Under the pieces are notes generated by a model. It was not told where the DNA came from. It worked only from the letters and a program-made list of their open reading frames with translations, and ran no database searches. Shown here in pieces: positions 50,602 through 58,470 of a stretch of DNA of 64,000 nucleotides. Numbering within the stretch: the first letter of the stretch is position 1; every line of letters begins with the position of its first letter. Both the position numbers and the translations under genes were made by a program. The DNA comes from Gemmobacter sp. (GTDB lineage: Bacteria; Pseudomonadota; Alphaproteobacteria; Rhodobacterales; Rhodobacteraceae): the NCBI RefSeq assembly GCF_034676705.1, contig NZ_JAUCBS010000006.1, positions 110,476 to 174,475 of the forward strand. The letters are read 5' to 3'.

Positions 50602-51003
50602 ATGCCGTCCACCATCACCACGGGCTACAAGGCCCTGCTGGACGCCGCCAATGCCGAAGTCGCGACCATGACCGTCGAACAGGCCCAGGCGCTGATGGCC
50701 AGCCCCGACCATGTTTTCGTCGATCTGCGTGACCCGCGCGAACTGAAACGCGAGGGCAAGATCCCCGGCGCCTTTTCCTGCCCGCGCGGCATGCTGGAAT
50801 TCTGGATCGACCCCGACAGCCCCTATGCCAAGCCGGTGTTCCAGGAAGACAAGACCTTTGTCTTCTACTGCGCATCGGCCTGGCGGTCGGCGCTGGCCAC
50901 CAAGACGGCGCAGGACATGGGGCTGAAACCCGTGGTCCATCTGGAAGGCGGCTTCACCGCCTGGAAGAAATCCGGCGCCCCGGTCGAGATGCCCGATCAC
51001 TAG
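50602..51003 (+). CDS. Rhodanese-like domain protein
   Basis: 133 residues with AGGAG before the ATG. The active-site loop is FVFYCASAWRSALAT, so the nucleophile cysteine is present and the loop CASAWRS is typical of single-domain rhodaneses. Additional motif: VFVDLRDPRELKREGKIPGAF. Single-domain rhodaneses transfer sulfane sulfur. Its location opposite the acyl-CoA operon and next to iclR may mean that it belongs to the same regulon. Alternative upstream ATG codons would lie in the promoter palindrome. Confidence 0.88.
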   Translation: MPSTITTGYKALLDAANAEVATMTVEQAQALMASPDHVFVDLRDPRELKREGKIPGAFSCPRGMLEFWIDPDSPYAKPVFQEDKTFVFYCASAWRSALATKTAQDMGLKPVVHLEGGFTAWKKSGAPVEMPDH

Positions 51004-51024
51004 GTCGGGGAAACTTGCATTCGT

Positions 51025-51058
51025 CCCGGGGATCGCCGATGGAACGGCATTCCCCGGG
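51025..51058 (+). terminator. Extended stem-loop between the rhodanese and iclR genes
   Basis: CCCGGGGA / TCCCCGGG (8 bp) encloses a second stem GCCG / CGGC with loop ATGGAA. It lies 21 nt after the rhodanese stop and before the iclR ribosome site. A U-run is missing; it may be a terminator or a structured leader. Confidence 0.45.
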
Positions 51059-51087
51059 GCGGGGTCCGTGCAGCCAGGGAGGCGTGC

Positions 51088-51828
51088 TTGTCCACCACGG
51101 TCGAAAAGGCATTGAAGGTGCTGGAACTGATGTCGGCGCATGGCGCGCCGATGCGGCTGGCCGACCTGTCGCGCGAACTGGGGATGAACAAGTCCACCAC
51201 CTACCGGCTGCTGGAAAAGATGGGCCAGCTTGGCTATGTCCGGCAGGGCGATGACAGCCGCTACATGCTGACCACGCGGATGTGGGCCATCGGGGTGCGG
51301 GCGTTTCGCAACTTTGACCTGCGGGCCTGGGCGGAAAAGCACTTGGACGAACTTAGCCGCGAAACCGGGGAAACTGCGGTCCTGGCCATGGCCGATGGCG
51401 CCGAAGTGGTGATCATCGACAAGCGCGAATCCGCGCAGACGGTGAAAACCATGTCGCCGCTTGGCAGCCGCAGCCCGGTGCATGTGTCGTCGCTGGGCAA
51501 GGCGCTGCTGATGGTCGAGGCAGAGCGCGTCCTGCCCGGGATCAAGCGGCTGTCCAGGCATACCGAACGCACGATCACCACCCTGCCGGCTCTCAAGGCC
51601 GAAATCGCCCGCGCCCGCGAGGCGGGGGTGGCCGAGGCGTTTGATGAATTCACCGATGGCGTCAGCGGCGTGTCGGCCCCGGTTCAGGGGGTGGATGGCG
51701 GGTTGCTGGGCATGATCGGGGTGTCCCTGCCCTCGATGCGCTGCACGCCAGAGCATCTGGCGCTGATCCGGGCTGCGGTGAAATCCCATGCGGAACGCCT
51801 GTCGCGGGTGCTGGCCGGGGTGGGCTGA
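51088..51828 (+). CDS. IclR-family transcriptional regulator (IclR-3)
   Basis: 246 residues starting at TTG with GGGAGG about five bases upstream. Winged helix: MRLADLSRELGMNKSTTYRLLEKMGQLGYV. Effector domain: ETGETAVLAMADGAEVVIIDKRES, SPVHVSSLGKALLM, FDEFTDGVSGVSAPVQGVDG. It lies between two operons that each carry the TTTYACTATKTGAAA palindrome about 72 nt upstream, so it is the best candidate for controlling both. Confidence 0.92.
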   Translation: MSTTVEKALKVLELMSAHGAPMRLADLSRELGMNKSTTYRLLEKMGQLGYVRQGDDSRYMLTTRMWAIGVRAFRNFDLRAWAEKHLDELSRETGETAVLAMADGAEVVIIDKRESAQTVKTMSPLGSRSPVHVSSLGKALLMVEAERVLPGIKRLSRHTERTITTLPALKAEIARAREAGVAEAFDEFTDGVSGVSAPVQGVDGGLLGMIGVSLPSMRCTPEHLALIRAAVKSHAERLSRVLAGVG

Positions 51829-51870
51829 AAGACGCCGGGCAGCAGAACGCCGCCCGGCCAGTGGGGGAGA

Positions 51871-52800
51871 TCAGAACTTTACCTTGTCGCGGCCTTTCAG
51901 GCCCAGCATGGCGCGCGCCTCGTCCGGGGTGGCGATGTCCATCGTCAGCCCTTCGACGACATTGCGGATCAGGCCGACCTGTTCGGCATTCGACTGCGCC
52001 ATCCGGCCGCGCCCGGCATACAGGCTGTCTTCCAGCCCGACGCGAATGTTGCCGCCCATCGTGGCCGCCATGGTGCCCATGTTCAGCTGGTGCCGCCCGC
52101 CGGCCAGCACCGACCAGCGGTAATCCTTGCCGAACAGCCGGTCGGCGGTTTCCTTCATGAACATCAGGTTTTCCGGCCCCGGCCCGATGCCGCCCAGCGT
52201 GCCCACGATCAGCTGGATGAACATCGGCAGCTTGACATAGCCGCGGTCCAGCATATGGGCGAGGTTATAGAGATGGCCGACATCATAGCATTCGAATTCG
52301 AACCGCGTGCCGCCTTCGCCCAGCTTGGACATGATGGTTTCGATATCGGCAAAGGTGTTGCGGAAGATCGCGCTGCGCGAGGCCTCGAGATACTCCTCCT
52401 CCCAGTCGTTCACCCATTTGCCACGATATTTCTCGATCATCATGTAGGTGCCGAAGTTCATCGACCCCATGTTGCACGAGCAAAGTTCGGGCGAGGCGGC
52501 GAGGGGGGCGGTCAGCCGTTCCTCGATGGTCATGTAGGTGGACCCGCCGGTCGTCATGTTCAGCACCGCATCGGTTTCGGCGCTGATGCGGCGCAGGATG
52601 TCGAACCAGATGTCCAGATCGCCGGTCGGGCGCTGGGTCAGCGGATCGCGGGCATGCAGGTGCAGGATGGCCGCGCCGGCATTGGCCGCATCAATCGCCT
52701 GGCGCACGATGGCATCGGGCGTCACCGGCAGCCAGGGCGACATGGTGGGCGTATGGGTGGCGCCGGTGATGGCGCAGCTGATGATCGTCTTGTCGGCCAT
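51871..52800 (-). CDS. Beta-keto acid cleavage enzyme (BKACE, KCE family)
   Basis: 309 residues. The Zn-binding HLHARDP segment, SVLAGGRHQLN and VGLEDS are hallmark BKACE motifs. NMTTGGSTYMTIEERL carries the substrate loop. BKACE cleaves a beta-keto acid with acetyl-CoA, giving acetoacetate and a shortened acyl-CoA. It completes a module with the SDR and double-hotdog hydratase genes upstream. Possible substrates include 3-keto-5-aminohexanoate and dehydrocarnitine, but the specificity is not readable. The ATG at 52800 is 5 nt after the SDR stop. Confidence 0.92.
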   Translation of the reverse strand: MADKTIISCAITGATHTPTMSPWLPVTPDAIVRQAIDAANAGAAILHLHARDPLTQRPTGDLDIWFDILRRISAETDAVLNMTTGGSTYMTIEERLTAPLAASPELCSCNMGSMNFGTYMMIEKYRGKWVNDWEEEYLEASRSAIFRNTFADIETIMSKLGEGGTRFEFECYDVGHLYNLAHMLDRGYVKLPMFIQLIVGTLGGIGPGPENLMFMKETADRLFGKDYRWSVLAGGRHQLNMGTMAATMGGNIRVGLEDSLYAGRGRMAQSNAEQVGLIRNVVEGLTMDIATPDEARAMLGLKGRDKVKF

Positions 52801-52805
52801 TGCGG

Positions 52806-53594
52806 TTACTCCGTGTATTCCAGCCCGCCGCAGATGCTCATGACCTGACCCGAGATCGGGCGGCCGGCGGCCGAGGTCAGGAACATCACCAGCGCGGCAA
52901 TCTCGTCGGGTTCGACCATGGTTTTCATCGACACAGCCTTCAGCGCGATGGCGGCCATCTCGTCGTAGCTGATGCCCTTTTGCGCGGCGCGGTCGGTGAA
53001 CACGCGGCGGATCCGGTCGCCCGCCACCACGCCGGGGGCAATGGCGTTGACGCGAATCTGCTCCGGCCCCAGTTCCACCGACAAGGACCGCGCCATGGCG
53101 ATCACCGCGGCCTTGCTGGCGGCATAGGGCGAGCGCAGCGGAAAGGCGTATTTCCCGGCGACCGAGGCCATGCACACCATGCTGGCACCGCCCCGTTCGG
53201 CCGCCGCCGCCTTCAGATGCGGAATGGCGGCGCGGGCGGTGTAGAACTGGCCATGCACGTTCACGTCAAAGGTGCGGCGCCAGGCATCCGGGTCCATCTG
53301 GTGCAGGGGCGCGGCGGGGCCGGCGATGCCCGCGTTGTTGACCAGAATGTCCAGCCCGCCCATCGCGGCCACCGCGCCTGCGACAAAGGCATCGACCGCC
53401 GCCATGTCGGCCACATCGCATTTTGCGGCCGGAATGCCTTCGGCAGTGGTGGCGGCCAGCATGTCATCCAGAATGTCGCAGACATGCACCTGCGCGCCCG
53501 CCGCCTTGTAGGCCCGCGCGATCTGCAACCCGATGCCCGAGGCGCCTGCGGTGACGATCACCCGCTGCCGTGCCCAGTAATCCGTATCAGTCAT
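52806..53594 (-). CDS. SDR-family oxidoreductase
   Basis: 262 residues. Cofactor motif VTAGASGIGLQIARAY, NNAGIAGPAA, and catalytic YAASK with the upstream serine in MASVAGKYAFPLRSP. The N-terminal acidic residue after the second strand (VCDILDDM) favours NAD+. This is a classical short-chain dehydrogenase acting on a hydroxyacid or hydroxyacyl substrate, plausibly giving the beta-keto acid cleaved by the adjacent BKACE. A standard ATG start lies 24 nt after the upstream hydratase gene's stop. Confidence 0.9.
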   Translation of the reverse strand: MTDTDYWARQRVIVTAGASGIGLQIARAYKAAGAQVHVCDILDDMLAATTAEGIPAAKCDVADMAAVDAFVAGAVAAMGGLDILVNNAGIAGPAAPLHQMDPDAWRRTFDVNVHGQFYTARAAIPHLKAAAAERGGASMVCMASVAGKYAFPLRSPYAASKAAVIAMARSLSVELGPEQIRVNAIAPGVVAGDRIRRVFTDRAAQKGISYDEMAAIALKAVSMKTMVEPDEIAALVMFLTSAAGRPISGQVMSICGGLEYTE

Positions 53595-53618
53595 GGTGGT
53601 TTTCCCTGTTGGTTCGGG

Positions 53619-54452
53619 TCATTCGGAAAATTCGGCCAGCCCGCCATCCAGCACCGGCTTGTCGCGGCCCTGGACATGGGCGCGGAACAGCACGCTGGCG
53701 CCGTCACGCCACAGCGCGATGGCCAGCCGGTCGCCCGGAAAGACCGGGCCGGTAAAGCGGGCGGCAAAGCGGCGCAGGCGGGCGGGGTCGCCCCCGGCGC
53801 AATGTTTCAGCACCGCCAGGCAGACGGTGCCAAAGGTGGCCGCGCCATGCAGGATGGGCGCCGGAAAGCCCGCCTGCCCGGCAAACGCCGGGTCTATGTG
53901 CAGCGGGTTGCGGTCGCCCAGCAGGCGGAACAGCGCCGCCTGGTTTTCCGCCGTTGCCAGATGCAGCGTTTCATCGGCTGCCCGGTCGGGTATGGCCACG
54001 ACCTGCGGCTGTTCGCCCCGGTCGCCGCCAAAGCCGCCGGCACCGCGCACGAACAGGCTGGACAGGCTGTCGGAAATCAGCCGCCCCCCGTCCAGCACCC
54101 GCATGCGCTGATGGATGATGCCGCCGCGCCCTGCCCCCTTGTCGGTCAGGCCGGCGATATCGGTTTCCACCGTCACCTCGCCCTGCGCCGGCACCGGCGC
54201 CGTCCAGCGGATGTCCAGGCTGCCATGCACCACCAGGTCCAGCGGCACGCCGGCTATGTCCAGCCAGCTGTCGTTGAAGCCCAGCATCTGCACGAAGCTG
54301 GGCAGCACGACCTGCGCCGATTCGTAGACGAAGGGCAGATCCTGCGCCGTTGCCCCGCAGGCCAGCGCGTAAAGCATCGGCTCGCGGTCGCGATAGGCGA
54401 CCGTAAAGGACGGAATCGCGACGGAAAGCAGGCGGTCGGCGTCGATGGTCAT
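53619..54452 (-). CDS. Double-hotdog MaoC-like dehydratase (MFE-2 hydratase type)
   Basis: 277 residues. The N-terminal half has an imperfect hotdog (VVHGSLDIRWTAPVPAQGEVTVET). The C-terminal half carries the catalytic motif LGDRNPLHIDPAFAGQAGFPAPILHGAATFG, with the Asp/His pair of R-specific hydratases. This arrangement matches the hydratase part of eukaryotic-type multifunctional enzyme 2. It would hydrate a 2-enoyl-CoA to the (R)-3-hydroxyacyl-CoA for the SDR. The start at 54452 is an ATG; it is the first gene of the 54452-51871 operon. Confidence 0.88.
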   Translation of the reverse strand: MTIDADRLLSVAIPSFTVAYRDREPMLYALACGATAQDLPFVYESAQVVLPSFVQMLGFNDSWLDIAGVPLDLVVHGSLDIRWTAPVPAQGEVTVETDIAGLTDKGAGRGGIIHQRMRVLDGGRLISDSLSSLFVRGAGGFGGDRGEQPQVVAIPDRAADETLHLATAENQAALFRLLGDRNPLHIDPAFAGQAGFPAPILHGAATFGTVCLAVLKHCAGGDPARLRRFAARFTGPVFPGDRLAIALWRDGASVLFRAHVQGRDKPVLDGGLAEFSE

Positions 54453-54524
54453 GCGGTGGCCTCTGGACGGATGCTGGTCAACTGGTGGCAAGATTGACCA
54501 AACAGGCCGTATCCTGCAACTCGA

Positions 54525-54539
54525 TTTCACTATTTGAAA
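54525..54539. promoter_or_regulatory. TTTYACTATKTGAAA palindrome (candidate IclR operator), copy 2
   Basis: TTTCA-CTATT-TGAAA is a perfect 5-5-5 palindrome, 73 nt upstream of the hydratase start. That spacing is nearly identical to copy 1 before the acyl-CoA dehydrogenase gene. Same motif family as the 32981 site before dctP2. Confidence 0.65.
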
Positions 54540-54746
54540 ACATCTTGGCGTGAAAACGCCAGTCTTTTCTTGACAGGACAGGACATTTCTCAAAACCATG
54601 GTGTGCATATCGAAACATCTTCACCCCTGACGGACGCCTGCCATGCCCTGCCTGCCGCCCCATGCCCCAACCTGCTGGCCCGCTTGCCGGCCGTGGGGGA
54701 TTTTCACGGTTGACAGGGCGGCTGGCAAGGCAAATATTGCGATTTA

Positions 54747-54771
54747 CGGAAGTTATTTCCGAAATATGCAA
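54747..54771 (+). promoter_or_regulatory. CGGAA-N5-TTCCG palindrome plus TTCCGAAA 15-mer before hyuA-2
   Basis: CGGAAGTTATTTCCG (54747-54761) overlaps TTCCGAAATATGCAA (54757-54771), the latter ending 20 nt before the hyuA GTG. They match the site in front of iclR-2 and the site before the crotonase gene, so IclR-2 may control this operon. The rest of the 339-nt intergenic stretch is moderately AT-rich, without a clear -35/-10. Confidence 0.6.
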
Positions 54772-54791
54772 GTCAACCGGAGGGGCAGAAC

Positions 54792-56802
54792 GTGACAGGC
54801 TGGCGGCTGGGAATCGATATTGGCGGCACCTTCACCGATGTGATCGCGGTGCCCCCCCCCCGGTTCGGGGCTGCGCCGGTCGGCCAAGGTGCCAAGCCAG
54901 CCGCAGCAGCCGGTGAATGCCATTCTGGACGCCATCGCGGCGGTCGGCCTGACCTGGCCGCAGGTCGAGGAAATCGTGCATGGCACCACCATCGTCACCA
55001 ACGATATCGTGGAATCGCGCTGGCGTCCCTGTGCGCTGATCGCCACCGCCGGGTTTTCCGACACCATCGAACTGGCCCGCGGATCGCGCCGCCACCTGTA
55101 TCGCATGGACGCCCTGCCGCGCCCGGCGCCGCTGGTCCCGGCGGATCTGCGCTTTGACGTGGCCGAACGCCTGGATCACGAAGGCCGCATCACCACCGCA
55201 CTGACCGATGCCGAAATCGCCCGCGTGGTGGCGGCGGTGCAGGCGGCGGGCGTCGATACGGCGGCGGTCTGCCTGCTGCATGCCTTCCGCAACCCCGCCC
55301 ATGAACAGCGTCTGGGCGAGGCGCTGCGCCAGGTCGTGCCGCATGTGTCGCTGTCGCACGAGGTCAGCCCCGAGTTCCGCGAATACGAACGCATGAACAC
55401 CACGGTGCTGAACGCCATGATGATGGCCAAGATCAAGCATCACCTGGGCCTGCTGGCGGCCCGCAAACCCGACGACAGCCGCCTGCACCTGATGCATTCG
55501 GCATCCGGCATGGCCTCGCCCGCCCTTATCGCGGAACGGCCGCTGATGCTGGCCATGTCGGGGCCGGCGGCGGGGGTTGCGGCCAGTTGCAAGGCGGCGG
55601 CGGATCTGGGGATCGGCCATGCGATCACCTTTGACATGGGCGGCACCACGACCGATGTCTGCCTGATCGTGGATGGCCGGGCGCAGATCGCGGTCAACCG
55701 CGATCTGGGCGGGCAGCGGATACGGATGCCGATGGTGGCGGTCGATTCCATCGGGGCGGGCGGCGGATCCATCGCGCGGCTGGTGTCGGGCGCGCTGACG
55801 GTGGGGCCGGAAAGCGCGGGCGCCCGTCCGGGGCCGGCCTGCTATGGCAAGGGCGGCACGCTGCCCACCGTATCGGATGCCGACCTGCTGATGGGCTATC
55901 TGAACCCCGGGCGCACGCTGGGCGGGTCGATCACCCTGTCGCCCGACAAGGCGCGGGCGGCGATTGCCCCGCTGGCGGCCGACATGGGATTCAGCGTGGA
56001 ACAGGCGGCCTGCGGCATTGCCCGCGTGGTGCATTCCAACATGGCCCGCGCCTTGCGCCGGGCCACGGTGGAACGCGGGCTGGATCTGCGGCAATTCCAG
56101 ATGGTCGCCTTTGGCGGCGCCGGCCCCATGCATGCGGTCGAGGTGGCGCGGCTGTGCGGGATTTCGCGCATCGTGGTGCCGGCCTATTCCTCGGGCTTTT
56201 CGGCGCTTGGCTGCGTCGATGCCGTGATGAGCTATTCGCGCCAGATGACCGTGGGGATGAAATCCACCGGCTGGGACCAGCCCGCGCTGGATGCGCTGAT
56301 CGCCGCACAGGTGGCCGATCTGTCGGCCGCGCTGGTGGCGGCGGGGCATGAGGGCGCCACGCTGCAAACCCGCCAGACCGCCGGCATCCGCTATAGCGGC
56401 CAAAGCTACGAAACCCCGATCGAAGGCCCCGCGCTGACCGACCCTGCCCTGCTGGGCGCGCAGTTCGATGCCGCGCACCGCGCGCTTTACGGCTATGCCA
56501 CGGGCGAGGCGTGGGAACTGGCCTCGCTGCGGATCGAGGTGCTGGCCCCCGAAACCGCCGCCGCGCCCGAACCGGCGCGCACGGCCAGCGGTGACCCGGC
56601 GGTCACCGGCCAGCGCCGGGTGATCTTTGAATCCGGCGACAGCCACGACGTGCCGGTGCTGGACCGCGACAGCCTGCCGGTGGGGGTGATGCTGGATGGC
56701 CCGCTGATCGTCGAGGATGCCTGGTCCACCACCATCGTCCCGCCCGGAGACCGCATCGGCGCCGATGCGGCGGGCCATCTGACCATCGAGGTGACGCTGT
56801 GA
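54792..56802 (+). pseudogene. hyuA: Second hydantoinase A / oxoprolinase-family gene, frameshifted at a C10 run
   Basis: The start GTG (54792, ribosome site GGAGGGG) gives GWRLGIDIGGTFTDVIAV, the ATP-binding N-terminus of HyuA. After a ten-base C run (54852-54861) the frame shifts. Continuation is in another frame: LRRSAKVPSQPQQPVNAIL, then EEIVHGTTIVTNDIVESR, ITFDMGGTTTDVCLI, GAGGGSIARLV and AFGGAGPMHAVEVARL. With nine C the two parts join as AVPPPGSGLRRSAKV. The combined length of about 669 residues is normal. It could be functional if the C count is misread or slips. It forms a pair with hyuB-2 downstream, which overlaps it. Confidence 0.85.
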
Positions 56803-56813
56803 AGGACGTGGCC

Positions 56814-58409
56814 ATGACCAATCCCCCTGTGATCGACCCGGTGTCGCTGGAAGTTGTCCGCAACGCCCTGACCGCCATTGCCGAAGAAATGTCGATGGTC
56901 GTGATGCGCGCCGCCCGTTCCCCCCTGCTGCGCGAGGCGGGGGACCATTCGTCTGCCCTGACCGATGCCGATGGCTATCTGGTGGCACAGGGCGCCGACG
57001 TGCCAGTGCATCTGGGCGTGCTGTCGTTCACGGTGCGCGAATTTCTGGCCCGCGTGGGCAAGGACAGGCTGGCCCCCGGCGATGTCTGGATCGTGAACCT
57101 GCCCGATGTGGGCGGCAACCACCTGCCCGATGTCAAGCTGATCCGCCCGGTGTTCCGGGATGGCGTGCTGTATGCCTTTTCCATCAGCCTGGCGCATTGG
57201 GCCGATGTGGGCGGCGCTGTGCCGGGCAGCTATTTCGCCGGCGCGCGTGATGCCTGGGCCGAGGGCCTGCGCATGCCGCCGACCCGTCTGGTGGCTGGCG
57301 ACGTGATGGATGAGGAAAAGCTGGCGCTGATCCTGGCCAACGTGCGCGGCCCCGAGGAACGCAAGGGCGATATCCTGGCCCAGATCGCCGCCACCACCGT
57401 GGCCGCCCGGCGGCTGGACGAACTGGCCGCCAGCCATGGCACCGCCTGGATGACCGCCGCCTTCGACGCCATCCACACCCGCGCCGAACGCCAGATGCGC
57501 GAGGCGATCCGCGCCATTCCGAACGGCACCTATATGGGCGAGGACTGGATGGACGACGATGGCCACGGCGGCGCCCCGGTGCCGATCCGGGTGACGGTGA
57601 CCATTCAGGACGACACCGCGATCTTCGATTTCTCGGCCAGCGCCGATGCGGTGCCGGGGCCGATCAACACGACGAAATTCATCGCTGGCGCCGCGGCCTT
57701 TTACGCCATGAAGGCGCTGTATGGCCCCGATATCCAGCCCTCGGGCGGCTGCTACCGTCCGCTGAGCGTGATCACCCGCCCTGGATCCATCGCCGATGCG
57801 CCGGCCGACCGCCCCGTGGTGGGCGGCAACCACGAAACCTGCCAGCGGCTGGCCGATGCGATCTTTCATGCGCTGGTGCCGGTGGCTGCGCCCTTGCTGA
57901 GTGCGGGCGGCCCGACCACCGCGGGGCTGGTGATCTTTGGCACCCGCACCGACCAGGGCCTTGCCACCTTTTACGAGGTGCATCCCGGCGGCGAAGGCGC
58001 GCGGATCGACCGCGACGGCATGGCATCCACCCGGGTTCACCTGGCCAATGTGATGAACACCCCCGCCGAGGTGATCGAGGCGGAATATCCCATCACCGTG
58101 GAATACCAGAAGCTGCGGCAGGGGTCCGGCGGGGCCGGCCGGCACAAGGGCGGCGAAGGCATCATCCGCGCCTACCGCATGCGGGGGGCTGAAACCACCG
58201 TCACCACCATGTTCGAACGCGCCGTCGTTCCCGCCTACGGGCTGGAGGGTGGCGAGCCGGGCAAGCCCTTCGAGGCAAGGATCATTCATGCCGATGGCAG
58301 CGAACAGGCGCTGCGCGGCAAACAGAACGTCCAGATCGGCAGGGGCGATCTGGTCATCGTCACCAGTTGCGGCGGCGGCGGATATGGCGCACCAAAGCAG
58401 GGTGGATGA
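56814..58409 (+). CDS. hyuB: Hydantoinase B family subunit 2
   Basis: 531 residues. IDPVSLEVVRNALTAIAEEM, LREAGDHSSALTDADG, VGGNHLPDVKLIRPVF and the C-terminal QGSGGAGRHKGGEGI plus GGGGYGAPKQGG are HyuB signatures. It pairs with the frameshifted HyuA-2. A GTG at 56799 overlaps the hyuA stop. The ATG at 56814 is preferred because AAGGA lies seven bases upstream. Cyclic-amide hydrolysis is the likely activity; the importer genes follow directly. Confidence 0.9.
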   Translation: MTNPPVIDPVSLEVVRNALTAIAEEMSMVVMRAARSPLLREAGDHSSALTDADGYLVAQGADVPVHLGVLSFTVREFLARVGKDRLAPGDVWIVNLPDVGGNHLPDVKLIRPVFRDGVLYAFSISLAHWADVGGAVPGSYFAGARDAWAEGLRMPPTRLVAGDVMDEEKLALILANVRGPEERKGDILAQIAATTVAARRLDELAASHGTAWMTAAFDAIHTRAERQMREAIRAIPNGTYMGEDWMDDDGHGGAPVPIRVTVTIQDDTAIFDFSASADAVPGPINTTKFIAGAAAFYAMKALYGPDIQPSGGCYRPLSVITRPGSIADAPADRPVVGGNHETCQRLADAIFHALVPVAAPLLSAGGPTTAGLVIFGTRTDQGLATFYEVHPGGEGARIDRDGMASTRVHLANVMNTPAEVIEAEYPITVEYQKLRQGSGGAGRHKGGEGIIRAYRMRGAETTVTTMFERAVVPAYGLEGGEPGKPFEARIIHADGSEQALRGKQNVQIGRGDLVIVTSCGGGGYGAPKQGG

Positions 58410-58470
58410 ACCCCTGACGAGTAACGAAGCATAAAAAGAGACCACACCTCCAACAGGACAGGACGACACC

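Noticed and set aside
43607..58409. Ergothioneine or histidine-type degradation (hydantoin-propionate route)
   Set aside because: No urocanase-like, ergothionase or thiourocanate hydratase gene is present in the window.
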